In this document: positions 1 to 13,580 of the stretch, piece after piece | Position numbering within the stretch: the stretch's first letter is position 1 | Layout of the letters: each line of letters starts with the position of its first letter | Origin: Rhyacophila brunnea | Taxonomy: Eukaryota; Arthropoda; Insecta; Trichoptera; Rhyacophilidae | Direction: 5' to 3' | Assembly (NCBI GenBank): GCA_022495005.1 | Contig: JAGYXB010001002.1 | Coordinates: forward strand, 2,666,001-2,730,000 | Length of the DNA: 64,000 bases | The notes under the pieces: model-generated | Databases searched by the model: none | Seen by the model: the letters and a program-made list of their open reading frames with translations, nothing else | What the model was told of the DNA's origin: nothing | Position numbers and translations under genes: made by a program

Positions 1-2568
1 TTCTCTTTCTGCATCAGAACAGTCGCATTGAACTGCATAGTAAAAATGATGGCACAATCGCACCCGCGTTGTAGCTCTCTTATGCAACTTACTCACATAA
101 AATACACCGGCTCTATCGAAATAGATACCTTCCAATCTATATTAGTATCCAAATCGATGCGTTTGACTATTGTCTTTCTATATTGATTTGTTTATGATAT
201 CATTATTAAGTATATTATACAATAATGTTGAAAGATAGAACCTCCATTCGGTAAGTTTTTCTAGTTAATAACACAATTAAATAGACAGTAAAATAACAGA
301 AGAATTGTAAAAAAAATGTCTTATTGTTGAATATTTTAAAAGCTAATGCATTTTACAGCTTGAATATTGAGATATTAAAATAAGTCGATATAATATGATC
401 TATTTGCTACAGATGAAGTCTTGACATTTAGAAATGCATGAACAATTTATGATTTATGAACGAAGATCAACGTGATGTGGGTCACAATTTTTCATATGTC
501 AAGCGAGGATATAAAACTATGACATATTCGCTACCTCGAGACAAACTAATCTAAACTTTTGAATATAGAAAGTTATAATAATTTAGTATAAACGTTTTAA
601 AATAATATAACATATTTTATGTCGTTTAGAATTTATTCGTACTTATTAAAACTTATCATATTTGTGTACCTACCTAATGACGACGTTTTTTAAAATACTA
701 GTATTATTCGAAATTGTAAAAGTACTTAATTTATTTTATACTACAGATTTAATAACAAAAATGTAATATATATTAATATGGGGAACCATTTATAAAATTA
801 CGTAGTAAGTAAGTAATTTGAATACTCACCTAGAAATTTCTATGAAAATTTACTAAATAAAACAAAAATAAAATACCTAATAATAAGTTTGTAAATATTA
901 ATATTAATCGGAATATAATTAACTTTCTTTAATATTTTCATATTTTACAAGCTTCTTATTATTTGTTATATGCAGCTTACTGTTACGTACTTTATTAATA
1001 TTTTTAACATCATTAAAAACTTCGCTTTGTTGAAAACATTTTTCCTCTGATTAAAATATAATTATATATTCATTCATGAAAAGATAGTTCATCACTTTAA
1101 TGAATAACATAACAGCTATAGAATATAGAATATAGTTATTTAAATTTGGGATGGTTATATTACCTATATTATCCGGTTAAATATAAAGGTACCCAATGCA
1201 TCTATTTTTTCTCTTAAAAATATTTATTCATATTAAGGGCGGCATACACATTTTCGTTATTTCCCAATTCCGTATTGTTTTAGCTTAGTTTTTTAACTAT
1301 ATATTTATTGATTATAATCATTTGTTTTTGGTACTTAGTTCACTTTTGTTCTCTCTTTCATGTGGACTTTTATTACAAAATCTTTTGTAAAATCAGTCAA
1401 AGCAAGTGCGTAGTGATCTTAGACTTGAATTTCTGCTCCTGAGACATTCCCAGGCTTAAAAAACTGCTGATGCTTTACATGCAAACATGAGGCCTCGAGA
1501 TACGCTCGATTAAGACGGCTCGCACATCACAACCTGCCTCGTGTGCCTGATAGCCATAAATCAAAACTTCCGAGACCGGTCGGCCAGTGTTGCATGACAC
1601 AACCTCGCACATCTATCTAGCGACAGTCGCACGTAGCCTTCGGAACGTATTGATATTTGAATGCGGTGATCGGCGAGCCGGTATAGGAATGACCATTTCG
1701 TAGGTGTTTCTTTGTAACTTTGACCCTCCGACTCGGAGCCCGAGAAGGATGCAACATATCGATTGCAACAGCTTGATGTTTTTTTCAGACGAAACAGTCG
1801 CATTCGATCAATCTGCGGAGCTCTATTTGGCAACATGTGATTTGTTGTTTCGTTAAATAACGATGACGTCTCATCGACGTATTTTTATGTACATTTTTAG
1901 GCGAGACGAGTTCTGATATGCGAGCCGGATTAGACCGGGTATGGTGCTGGGCAATTTGTTTGCAAGGTTCTATGCTGTGTTGTTTGTTATCAATGAAAGG
2001 TTGACAATGAATCACTTTTAACGAACAGAGTATAATTTTATTTTGGATGGAAAAAAAATTACGTAGGTATATAGATAGCTGTTGGATAATCGAAAAAATA
2101 ATGAAATCTTTTCTGGTGGCGTTCGCGGCTTATGAATAAATCTGTTTGACAAGTTGTCACCTAATTCTATACTATTCTAGTAACGTATCGCACCCTGGCA
2201 GCAAAAACCCTTCTCATTTTTTTTTCAGCTCACAGTTTTGTTCAATGTGATATTTTATCGTAGTAATATTTTACGAGAGGTTTAGAACAGAAGTTGTATG
2301 ATATGATAATATATGACCGTATATTTTCTGAGCAACGATTCTATTATGATTATTTATATTCTCAATTTTTATTCAATTTTTATCTATGAAGTATTACTTA
2401 GATACGATAGCACTAGACACGCAAACTGAAATATTATTTGGGGAAGATTGAATACTCCGAATAATACCTCAGTCTTTATCTTAATATTATTTAGAAAAGT
2501 AATATACCGCCCTTATAATGAATTTTGAAAAAAAGGTGTTCTCTTTTATAGATTGAGAATGAATATTT
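1..2568. other. Unassigned AT-rich DNA with a GC-richer island at about 1430-2030
   Basis: Most of this stretch is AT-rich with no recognisable gene. Between about 1430 and 2030 the base composition shifts visibly toward GC and contains several CG dinucleotides and open frames of up to 91 codons on the minus strand, but I recognise no domain in any frame. The island could be a decayed mobile element or a regulatory region. No host exon can be supported. Confidence 0.5.
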
Positions 2569-3061
2569 ACAAGATAAAAAGAACTTTTTATATACAACGT
2601 TTTTAAATTGTCTGTTGAATCATATTTTAATCTTGACAATTCTATATATTAATAATTTAGGACAAATAAGGCAATTATTGTCAACAAATCATTTTTTTTC
2701 TATTTTGCAACAAACAAACAAATATAGAATACTGAAACGTCATTTTGATTTCCATAGTAACGCACGTATATATTAATAATTTAGTTGCTAGGACCACCCA
2801 CTTAGCAACCAATAATAGTGGATTGGATTACGGATTTCTTCCGAAAATAACTTTTCATACAAAACAGAATTAACTGAAAATGAATTCAATTCTACTTAAA
2901 GATGGCTAAAAGTATTAAAAGAATGCATTGGCATCGTGTTCTGATATATTCTAAAAGTTTCAAATGTCGGGAAGTTAGTTAAAAATCGATTGCAAGATTT
3001 GTACTGGATAAACAACCACCGGACAAACAAGAATATGAGCTAAGAAAAACGTGGTAAAAAT
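2569..3061 (+). repeat. Interspersed repeat, copy 1 (about 490 bp; partner at 25702-26181)
   Basis: This sequence is repeated in the same orientation about 23 kb downstream, with the same order of blocks along its whole length. The blocks include a run beginning acaagataaaaagaacttt, a block with ttagttgctagga, and an end block reading aaaacgtggtaaaaa. Near its 3' part there is an ATG at 2902 opening a short frame of about 26 codons beginning MAKSIKRM. That frame is shared with the other copy and ends at the same stop in both. A further open stretch after the stop (reading RFVLDKQPPDKQEYELRK) is also shared. I do not recognise the family, and no terminal repeats were found at the edges. Confidence 0.8.
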
Positions 3062-3252
3062 CTCTCCTATTTTACCATTTTATATACAAACTGAATAGTC
3101 AGAAAAGCATTCGTCGTTTGTTTTGTGGATAAAAAATAGCATATAATTGTGATTTTTAAATAGCTTATAGGGAATCTAAAAAATGCTTAATATAAATAAA
3201 TATTTTTGGCAATAATGCTGTTTATAATGAACTGTCATAGTAATGTCCCTAT

Positions 3253-3725
3253 CAGTGCTAAAGTGTTGCGGGTAGAGTGTGGAAATCCAGCATACAAAGT
3301 ACACACTAAACTTTATAAGTTTTTAAAAATCAATTAAACACTGCCTAAAGCGAACCATAATAAATATTAAAAAAATATAGAAGTACCTATGGTATTAAAC
3401 AGAATTTAAGATATTTTATACGTAGAAGAATATTTTTCATCTTTTATGGTTTGAAAACCATCTGTAATATGTATTCTTAGTTCAACGAAAACAAATACGT
3501 ATGACTAATAATAATAAGGCTTTATTTTCTTTAAATATACACAGCCTATCCCTACTATTATGGTTTAGTAAAGGTAGAGTTTAATTAAATTAAAAAAATA
3601 CTAATTAATACAATCTGCAATTTGTATCACTGATTCAATGAAAACAAAAACGTATGACTGACATATAATTTAGTGTGCACTATTTATGTCAGATTTCCAC
3701 AGCCTACCTCCACCTTTTGCCACTA
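3253..3725. mobile_element. hAT-type MITE, copy 1
   Basis: The two ends are long inverted repeats. The left end starts CAGTGCTAAAG and the right end, read on the opposite strand, starts at the position equivalent to CAGTGGCAAAAGG. Both continue through matching blocks GTGGAAATC and GCACACTAAA. The flanking octamers are gtccctat (3245-3252) and gtacttat (3726-3733), 6 of 8 identical, which fits a decayed 8-bp target duplication. CAGTGGCG-type ends and 8-bp duplications are characteristic of the hAT superfamily. There is no transposase frame, so the copy is non-autonomous. It belongs with the elements at 59775-60292 and 61008-62848. Confidence 0.8.
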
Positions 3726-4919
3726 GTACTTATTCATATATTCATTTATTATAAATTCTTAATTTAAATATTAATTTAGTAATCACTGAGTCATGTTTCT
3801 TAAAACTAACTACTCTAAACTTAGCATAAATACGTTATTGAAATGACAATGCATTTATTTTCATTTAACAATATGAAAAAAAAAATATTATAGGTCATAA
3901 TTCAAAATATTCCATATATTATGTATATCATAATATATTAATTTAAATGTTATAATATTATATTAATTGCGTAAGTTAAAAGCAAGGGGGATTCTTTCCA
4001 TCATTTACACATTGAGATATGCATATAAAATAATGACATTTTTCTGACAGGTTTTTAGTAACATTGTAAGTTATATAATAATACTATATTAATATAGTAA
4101 TAATATTTTGAGTTTTGTCGAAACTTACTCAATGAAGAAGAAAGTTTTAAGCTGTAATAATGACATTAATAAGAAAATTAATTCATTGCTTAGACTGACT
4201 TAGGCTTACACTTAAACTTTTTTATTTATTTGAACTTACAATAACAATTTGTAGTTTATTTATATATAAATTGTTTATAAAACCAGTTTAAAGATCATTT
4301 AGCAAAACTACTTAAAAAGTAATTATTTAGTTTCTAACAGTTACAAATAAAGTTTATGTAGGTATCGCTTGTATTAATTGCCCTGCGGTTAAATATATCC
4401 GGTAAAAGTTTAACACAAAGTTTACAACATTAATTTTCTTGTAATGGATTAAAACCTTTATTTAACTAGAATAAAACATAATAATCGTAAAGTATTTTCC
4501 TAATAATATATTACACCGATAATTTTGAAATCCGAATATTCTAATATTTCACTACTTTATTGCTGACTATTTGATTCATATTATTGGAGTAGCGTCCCAC
4601 AAACTAGAGTTTGTGCTAGCAGTTATGAATAAACTATTTATTAATATCAAAAATATAAAAATGCCGACTAATGTAAATCAACGACGGTGGAAATCACGTG
4701 CTGTGTATAAAATTCAACAAGTAAAAAGTGTGCGATAGATAGATTTGGAACATGGATGGCAAACCTATGACATATTATTTTTGAGTAACACGCAGACGAA
4801 GTGGGTATGAATTTTGTACGCATAAGTATATTAGATTTTCAAAATCAACCATTTATATAAAGATTCATTATTAATCCATTAATGCGAGCTTTGTTTTGTC
4901 AGCATAAAACAAATAATGC
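3726..4919. other. Unassigned AT-rich DNA
   Basis: The sequence is AT-rich with many short palindromic ATAATATTAT-type runs. I see no gene, RNA or element end here. Confidence 0.5.
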
Positions 4920-5005
4920 TACATTTTCAATAATATGACAAATCTCAGTGTAGGCCCATATGATCCTATTAGGATCGGATATGGTCAAAATTTTTTTAAA
5001 AGATT
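4920..5005 (+). repeat. SINE fragment (3' body and tail only)
   Basis: The segment reads ggcccatatgatcctattag followed by gatcggatatggtc. It matches the tail of the tRNA-derived SINE on the minus strand at 10130-10345 and the plus-strand copy at 29430-29555. The self-complementary GATCC...GGATC core forms a small hairpin and is the most conserved part of the family. The tRNA-derived head is missing. Confidence 0.7.
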
Positions 5006-8000
5006 ACTGTTTTTTTCTACCACCCACCACGTCTTGGCACCCATTATGCTGGCGTAACGAACGTTAGGCGACCTTTAAAGTTGTGCTGAGAGTATGCCAG
5101 TACCAACTTCCCAAGACCTTGGTTGGCATGCACTAGGACTAGAGTGTGCGTGATTATAAGATTACTCATTACGTACTAGATAGGTCAATTTCATTAGAAG
5201 CAATAGTTAGCCACTATATCGACCATATTTTGGTAAACATCAAATTTATATATACTTTTATAAAACATCGTCTTACTAATAGTTTGACTGAAACATGTTA
5301 CGATAATATCCTCACATTTATTATCATCGATAGTATGTTACGCAAAAATGCATGTAAATGTATATTTTTTTAAATATACATATTAGTGGATCGTTATAAT
5401 AATATGACGTAGATTAAATATATGATTTCTGTCATTTTTCATACAGCTGATTTAAATTACAATAATATTGTGTCTTTAATATTTTATGATTTGTCAAAAC
5501 TGATTTTGTGATGCAAATCGGGAAAACAATTCCTATGGTAAACCCTATTGATATTTTTAATTAACTATTTACGCCATATTTACGTTAAAGAGATTATATT
5601 AATTAATAAAATAGAACTATTCAACAGTATTTTGATTTACCTTAGTCTATGGGTTAGATAACTATTGTATTACATAATATATTGAGAAAATCTTTTATTA
5701 ATGTCAATAATATGTTAAAAATAAATGAATTGGAATTGAACTCAAAACATACATAATAAAACTACGTGTTTGTTGCGTTAAAGTTAAATAAAAATAAAAA
5801 CTTTTTTATTCACGCCATTGAGTGAACGGGCATGTGTATCTAGAAAAACAAATAATAATAAAACTATCGCGATACAACTGAACAAAAATGAATCACTGTT
5901 TTTTTGATTGAAAATAATACTTTACTGATTCAGCAAATCGTCAAACAGTTTGTCACGTTTAACATTTATAAAGGGGTAAAGAAAATATCAAAAACGAGAG
6001 CTTCGAATGACGTATTTAGTTTCAATGTCGAAAACTTTATCCTTTGAAAAGTTATGGGTAGGTACTTATTTCTTTACTAAAGTTTTCGAATATTTTTTTT
6101 TCTCCTTCATAACTTCAGAACTCAGGCAAGCATTCAGTTTCGCAAGATTTAGTCTGTATTGCGTTTAAGTCATGTACATTTTGTTGACAATGATATTGAA
6201 TTATTTTTTACGATTTAAAATGCTTCTTTCGACCTTCTGTTGAACGAAGTATTATGAAGTTGATTTGTTTTCCCAATATAATAAGTCATTGAATTATTTT
6301 TCTATTACTACGCCAAGAGTTGCGTTGAAAGCTTCATTTATATTACATTTGATTTGAATCTATCTTCAGTAAATGGAATACAGGGCAAAATATATTTTTA
6401 ACAAACTGCATTTTGTTCAAAATCAATTATAAAACAGGTTACTACAGGTTACAAAATCAATCATAAAACAGGTATTAACATACATCATACAGATTAGAAT
6501 AGATTGATACTAATATTTGTATTTGGCGGTGCTATACTCAATTGGGGTGGATTTTGGATGCCAAAAGAGAGCAGTGACACAGGTATTCAATTCAGGCACT
6601 AACCTTTTATGTTGAAATGGCTGGTGCGCTAAAGCTGGTTCCCTTTTCATGCACTCATGCACTATTAAACTGATGGTGGTTTGTCACACTCACGATTACA
6701 CTTGCGTTTTGGGATGAATAATGGTGACAAATTCAAAATTGATGATAGATGCGACGTTTGCTCAAACTATATCATATTTAGCGCAACGAAGGTCGAACAG
6801 ATGCGTTATGGATGAGTTAACCTATATTGTTAACGCGGCTTCGGTCATATCATATCAGTTCACGGCACGATGGAAGCCGAAGGGGTACTACTGAATAGAT
6901 GAGTCACCCTGTACGCACAGTGGTTTACGGTCAATTCACAAGTGTCGGTATCAACGTTGGTAGAAACTATTTGGTGCCGGGTTAAGGATGAGATTAGGAT
7001 CATAATAAAATTAGCCCAAACAGTAATATTATTAACTACTTATTTATTTTTTATGAAGGCATCTCGAAAAAAGCTGCTTATTCTTTTAATATTAATTACA
7101 TTGATTATATAAACAGATTTTTCCTCATCATTTAGAAATGTATAAAATAAATATGTCAATTCTACATGACCAATTTTTAAAAAGTTTGTTTTTAATACTA
7201 ATTATATTTTATAAGAATATATAAATAATATGCACGTACATAGTTTAAATATATATTATTTATTTCATCGAACAATATAAGTGGTTATTATATATTGTAT
7301 GATACTTATAATATCTATTTAAATATTATTATTAGGTTTTTATAAACTTGAGTAATTGGATACATAATATATTTTATGTTTTTAATTTATGCATTAACAT
7401 TTGTATTAAGAATATAATAATAAATAAATAATAAAATTTTAGTCAATTAGAAAAATGTTGACACGTATTCTTTATGTTTTAAGCTGTAGAGTAAATAAAT
7501 TATTATATTTTCTAATAATAAGTTTAAAGATTTAATTGGAAAACTAAAATGTTTATAATTTTTAAGTAGTTATTTAGTTTTTTTTTATGTCAGTGCTGAG
7601 TAAGATAGTTAGTCATTAATTGTTTTCTTAATGTGTAGTCAGTCACCGTTAGCAAGTCATCAAATCATGATTAGGTACTGTCAGTGCGTAGTCAGACATT
7701 TTTCATTAGTGATTTAATTAATCTTATACTAGACAAAACGACTTCTTAAGAAAAACTTTTTACTTGAGAACTATGTAGTTTCAATTCTAATTGTTTTCTT
7801 AAATTTCTGTCATCTTTTATTTACTATGGCTGTACACTAAAACTAGAGTAGAATTATTACTAAAGGTGATTTTATATAGAACCTTTTCAATTCCAATAGC
7901 AATATGCAGGTATACCTATACTAACAACAACAATAAAATTATCTTTCACAATCTCTATGTGTTTCATCATTTAACAATTTAATTAAAATACAATGGCTGC

Positions 8001-10129
8001 TGCTTTACCAGTTCTTTCGTACAATGTTTAAAAGTTAACATATTGAAATTCCTACGCACAAACATAATATTCTTAATTAAAACTGAACTAATCTAGAAGT
8101 TTACTGGGATATAGCAAAACCAAAAAAACACTCTTTAAGGGTTTCAGAAACGACCTTAAAATAATCAAATAACCTACCGCAACTATTTTCTGTCGATTTT
8201 CTGACCGACAAATTCGACGAACTTTCTGAATCAAACAGATTACAGAATCATCATTGGCGTACTTGTATAGCTGAAACATCAAACAAACGGAATTATTTTT
8301 CGCATAATTTATATAATATAACAATGTGTTACATACCAAAACCAAAATTATTAACATTTGCATGCCTAGAAAACATATTAGACTAGTTGCAGACATAACT
8401 ATTTACCATAACCATATTATATTATAGTTGCAAGTTGTAACACTTGCTAGAATACAACTCTCTTTAGTTTTGGTTATAATCGCAACTCTTTGAAACATTT
8501 ATCTATAACATAATATGACTTAGATGCATCCACAGCTAAGCTTTATCTACTTACTCAATATCAAGCCTAACATACTTACCATGTATTTCAATTATTAGAT
8601 CATCCTCATTGATCATAAAAATATACAGCCCACAGTCTCGCGATAATATTTTTGCAGCAATATTGTTTGAGTGAACCATCTGAAGAAGCGCAGTTATATT
8701 ATAAGTCTTCTAGAGACATCTAGTAACAGCATATTGTGATTCATATAATTTTATAAAATCTATGACTTTTATCTTTGAATAAATTAATTAATCTATATTA
8801 TACCAATCCAAAACCAACAAAAAGAAAAAAGAAGTAAGTAGTATTATACTAGTATACATGACGATTAAAAAAATATAGATATAAGATTTTTTTTTTGGTA
8901 TTTCGAGATACGAATTGAAACATTAAAAAAATATAGCGTATGTATCAATAAAATAAAATTGTAATAAATTACATGCATCATAACATTTTATTACTAGAGC
9001 TACTACTTGAACCTAGTAACATTACACTTCACCGTATTAACAAACTAAACTCTTCATTTTCAAAAACGGGATTCACTGTCACAGCAGTTCTGATATGGAA
9101 CGGGCAAATAATTGATACCACACAAAATTTTCAATAAATTACAATCGTTATAATAATCGCGAAGAATCCGGAAGATTTTATTATCTTTGGTGCCATTGTT
9201 GGCATCATTATTTGGGTATGATTGTTATTTTGAAGCTAGTTATTGAAGAATATTGACCATGCCAAATAATACGTTTTTTTTTAAATCATTTTGATTCTGT
9301 AGTAATTTATATATAGCTATTTATATCCTACCAGGTGTGAGTTTAGTTTAAAAAAAAATAGTATTTGTATTTTATAATAATATCAACATAATAATATAAG
9401 AGTACGCCATTGGATTATCGACCACTCGACGCTTAGTCTTACTATTTTGTAGATATATTTATATTATGGTAATGTAATTACCGAAGACATTTATTGAATG
9501 AATTGCACGCATTCATAATCTTAAATTATAATATGTAATATTGCAATAATCCACATTATAAATTATCAAACTATTTGAATCAATTCAATTCTGTCGTCTT
9601 ATTATTCGATAATTCAGATTATTATTATAAAAACAAACACTTCAATTCGAAAGTTTATGTACGTTTTACTGAATTAATTTATTATTTTAAAACATGACCA
9701 ATTTTATTTATATGAACATTTAAATTTTAAATAATTTTTTTAAACATTTTACTAAACGTTCATTGTAAATAATACTAATATACTAATAATACTAATATTA
9801 TGAAATAAACTTATAATTTTAAAAAGATGTGTGAAATATGCGATTTTGGAAGTTCAATTTTTATTAATCGGTACACCATATTTTATCATTTAAAAAGAGG
9901 TTGAAAAATTCTTCAGACGGTAATACAACAATATTGATAAAAAATAACTCTATTATCTTTTCCACATTCTTAAAACTATTTACAAGAAAGCGGTTTTATC
10001 TTACTGACATTCTCGATAGACAATATCGAACCGAGTAACACTAATTTGAAATGTGATTTTTTTAATGGTACCCAACATGCTGCCAGATTCTAGCATGTTG
10101 TATTGGTATATAATTAAAGTATTTTTCTT
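5006..10129. other. Unassigned AT-rich DNA with a GC-richer patch at about 6520-6990
   Basis: No gene is recognised. From about 6520 to 6990 the sequence is noticeably less AT-rich and contains several CG dinucleotides, but open frames there are short and match nothing I know. Elsewhere the DNA is AT-rich with simple AT runs. A 102-codon open frame at 8088-8396 on the minus strand is hydrophobic and has no recognisable motif. Confidence 0.45.
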
Positions 10130-10345
10130 CTTTTCCGACCATGTCCGATCCTAAAAGGATCATGTGGGCCTCCACAGAGTAGAGGTTTGTATTAAAAGAT
10201 TTTGTTTTTACGAGAAATGGATGTCAGCCACTTGCCCAACCTATTAGGTCCATACCCTGACTCACACACAAATTGAAAAAACAATATGTGTATTTGCCAG
10301 ACCCGGGATTCGAACCTGGAACCCACGGCGTGATAGTCCAACGCG
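10130..10345 (-). repeat. tRNA-derived SINE (best copy in the window)
   Basis: On the minus strand the head contains a pol III B-box-like sequence, AGGTTCGAATCCC, at about 10304-10316. It is followed by GGGTCTGGCAAATACACAT, a body with GGCTGACATCCATTTCTCG, and a tail with GGCCCACATGATCC then GGATCGGACATGGTC. This head-body-tail arrangement is typical of insect tRNA-derived SINEs. Body or head matches occur at 29430-29555, 35050-35245, 32430-32475 and 44720-44805, and the tail recurs at 4920-5005. The tRNA part cannot be folded into a complete cloverleaf, so it is a repeat and not a working tRNA. Confidence 0.8.
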
Positions 10346-12704
10346 TATAAAAAAAAATAATATTGGAATTTAAGAAATTTTGAAAGAAAGTATAATAATA
10401 TTTTTACAATATTTTCAAAAAACATATATTAAATAAATATAATGACTTTAATAAAGAAACGTCAAAAATACACTTTGTAGGGAATTTTCAATATGAATGC
10501 AATAAATTATCAAAATTAATAAATTGTAAAAGTATATTTATTTTTCTACTATTATATAAAATATATTTTCTAAAATTTACACAACAACAACGATGGTAAT
10601 TATACAATACGATTAAAACACGAAATAATTAACATATTATATTATGAATATGTATGGCTTTCCTGGCTACATAATTAATACTTTAAATTTATCATAAAAC
10701 TTATATTGGTTAATTCAATCTAAATTATATAAAAATGTTCTTTCAGCATCTGTTGACAAAACAGCCGAACTAATTTTAAATTTAAATATCATCATGAATA
10801 TTTTGCGTGAAAATTTGTCGTTATTTTACCATGAAATAATAAATCTCATTAGCACCCATTTCAATAAGCAACTTGTGTAAATTTTACGCAAAGTTTTGAA
10901 TGAATAATGAGCATTAAATTTGATGAAATTGTCCAACCGAGAGCAAAACTTCACAACATTATTTTGAACTTATCCTATTAGCGTTATCACTCTAGCAATT
11001 TACAAGACGTAACTTGGTATAACATTATAACATATTAGTATTTCGATTGTAGAACAGGTCTTTTTCTGTACCAATACGTTTCACCAACAATTAGAAACAA
11101 TTTTATGTATTTAAGACATAATATAGATTTAAATAATTGTGCATTTTAAGAATAATAATATTATCAAGCGAAAAATATTTTACAGTAAGTTGAAAAACTT
11201 TGTTTAAAATATAAAACTAATACCATCTATGCGTAGAAATTTAATGCTCCTGCGTAAAATTGGTTTGCGTCTTTGCTGAAAAACTTTATAAGAACACGCT
11301 TTCAAACGCGCAAGGGAGTAAAATAATACATTTTAAAATGGTGCGAATATGTTGTAACAGATGTCTCAAACTAAATTTCTTCACGTCAGTACATACCAGT
11401 TAAATTAATTTTCCAAAAGATGGCAATAACAGAATGCTAGATTGGAAAAACTATACGTAGATACGGTAACCCATAATATTGTCATAATAATATTATAATA
11501 TGTATTATTATATTATTTTAATAATATAATTAAAATTATATCACAATTGTATGGTATATAATATTGTACCTATGGGTAATTAGACACACAAAACGAAATA
11601 ATAATCTCGTAGATGTCCAATCTGAAATATTAAATTACCTTTGGTGCCTTTCCTTTCCACGTGAGTACCCAAAACAGTCAACGCATTTTTTATTTTGGAT
11701 TTATTTTAGATATTAAAATTTATACTAATTTGGTATCTTAGATACTCGCCTAAATGCCAATCACTTGTCTTATCGGCTAATCAGCAATCATATGATACCA
11801 TCTCCAAAACAGTAGGTCACCAGTATCCAAATATCTGTACAAAAAATACAATGTACCTATTTTGGTCGAGTGTTAACTTGTTAATAGCACATAATGGTTA
11901 ACATAGTTTACAACATCGTTATAACACAGGGGTAGTTAACATTTTATGCTAAGGTATCAAAAAAAATATTAAATATATTTGTTCTTGTGGATGGTGCCAA
12001 GGATTTTTTTTAAACATCATTTTTTAAGTTTTAGATTTGCAGTTTTCTCCTAAATAAAATGAGTTAGAGCATAATTATTATGTGTCTAATATTTTTCCGT
12101 CATATATTGAATTCGCCTTCATTTGAGTCTGTTTTCCATACAAAAGAAATATGCATGCATAGTTTAAGGAAAATTCTCACATTTTCCATACATATGTGTG
12201 CCCTTTTAAAATTCCGGTACGTTATGCACTATCCTGGTTGAAGTTTTACAATTTATTATTCTTTCACTAGTCAGCAGAATTTCTTCGCACGCCGTAGGTT
12301 TGGTACAGCTATTCTAAGATAAAACAAAAATATACATTTTTATGAGTAAGTATGTTTGTATTCCTTTTTTTATGTTTCAGTTTGAAAATATATTTAACTA
12401 ACTACATGGTTTAAAATAATATACATTAATACCGTAGCTAGAAATTTGTCACCGTGTTATTCGAACTACACGTAACATAAATAAATAAATAAAATAAAAA
12501 AATAAAAAAGCCTTTTAATTTCTTACAAACAAAAGTAAATGACAGTTAAATGACTACATCTAATGAATATATATATATCAATATATCTATTATGTATAAT
12601 ATATCTATCTATGGTTGTATTATCTACTTATTTTCTAGTTTATATAATAATAATTATTATTATTTTTTATATTTTTGTATATTACATTATATATAATAAA
12701 ATTA
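10346..12704. other. Unassigned AT-rich DNA up to the Helitron
   Basis: The DNA is AT-rich with simple-sequence runs (A-rich AAAT-type repeats at about 12478-12510, AT runs at about 12565-12580 and 12640-12700). I see no gene or element boundary. Confidence 0.5.
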
Positions 12705-12899
12705 CTAGCTGACCCGGCAAACGTTGTTCTGCCATATAAATTATTTCCAGTGAATATTTTGGTTGTTAAATAAAAAATAACGAATGTATCGTAAGTGTGT
12801 GGGGATGGGATCTATGACAGAAAGAGGAATAGAGCGCTGTAGACGATGACCGCCGATAAAAACAAAAAAACATCAACCATTCATTTTCTCAATTCAAAA

Positions 12900-13351
12900 T
12901 GAGTAATAATGTTCATAATGAATGAATTACCTGTGACAGGATCTCGTTGTTTATGGTTTATGCAATATCCGCCTTGTCCCTTCCAGAAAATTAGGGGATA
13001 TTGGAGAGCGTCCTATGAACGGTGTGTGTCAGCGATAAACTCCAGATTATTGTTTCTTCTTCGAATCACGATTTCTCGCGTCGATGTGCGGTCGCCAACC
13101 ATGATTCCAGCAATGTCGTCAACAACAGTCGCATTGAATCGACGTACGTGCTCTCCAGCTGGTGTTTTATCAGGATTGATGACAATAGCGTGATTGTCAC
13201 TTTGCAATTCGTGCATGTGTGCTTTGAAGAATTTCAATAATTCATTGTGCTCATTCAACAGGGCGTCCAGTTCGCCGACGATGCACCTGGCATTAGGCGA
13301 ATTGAGGTTATTGTAGCCGCAACGTGCATCCACATGATTGATGTCCTCACC
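12900..13351 (-). pseudogene. Helitron helicase-like N-terminal domain, downstream copy with a stop
   Basis: The minus-strand frame reads DARCGYNNLNSPNARCIVGE, then LLNEHNELLKFFKAHMHELQ, DKTPAGEHVRRFNATVVDDI and TREIVIRRRNNNLEFIADTH. A stop codon at 13013-13015 falls right after THRS, where related Helitron proteins have a Tyr. Past the stop the same frame continues DALQYPLIFWKGQGGY and NHKQRDPVTG for another 100 bases. The order and spacing fit the N-terminal helicase-like domain of insect Helitrons. The stop and the loss of everything further downstream make it a pseudogene. Confidence 0.88.
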
Positions 13352-13580
13352 GCCGCATGAAGTAGATTTGTAAAAATGTATGTGGTTCGTTTGGCATTGG
13401 CAGCAATGAGCCTACTTTGTGGTATACTTGGCCTTTGATTTTGAACGTAGAATGGAATTGTTGACCATTTGCCGCAGTATTGTGAACTATTTCTGTTGCT
13501 CCGGACGAAGTCATTTGGAAGCATGAATTGAATGTGCGAATGGACTTCAGGAACAGGTTTGAATCTAGAACCGTGCCGCA
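13352..13580 (-). repeat. Duplicate of the Helitron segment at about 14906-15130
   Basis: The segment (from tgaagtagatttgtaaaaat to ggaacaggtttgaatctaga on the plus strand) matches 14906-15125 with few substitutions. In the Helitron sense direction it lies directly before the block at 13130-13351, joined at GGEDINHVDARCGYN, which is the junction expected in an intact Helitron protein. It therefore seems to be the original A-B junction, and the flanking pieces are copies. Confidence 0.8.

Noticed and set aside
8088..8396. 102-codon minus-strand open frame with hydrophobic stretches
   Set aside because: It has no recognisable domain, no splice context and AT-driven composition (Leu, Ile, Tyr, Asn). 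It is likely chance.
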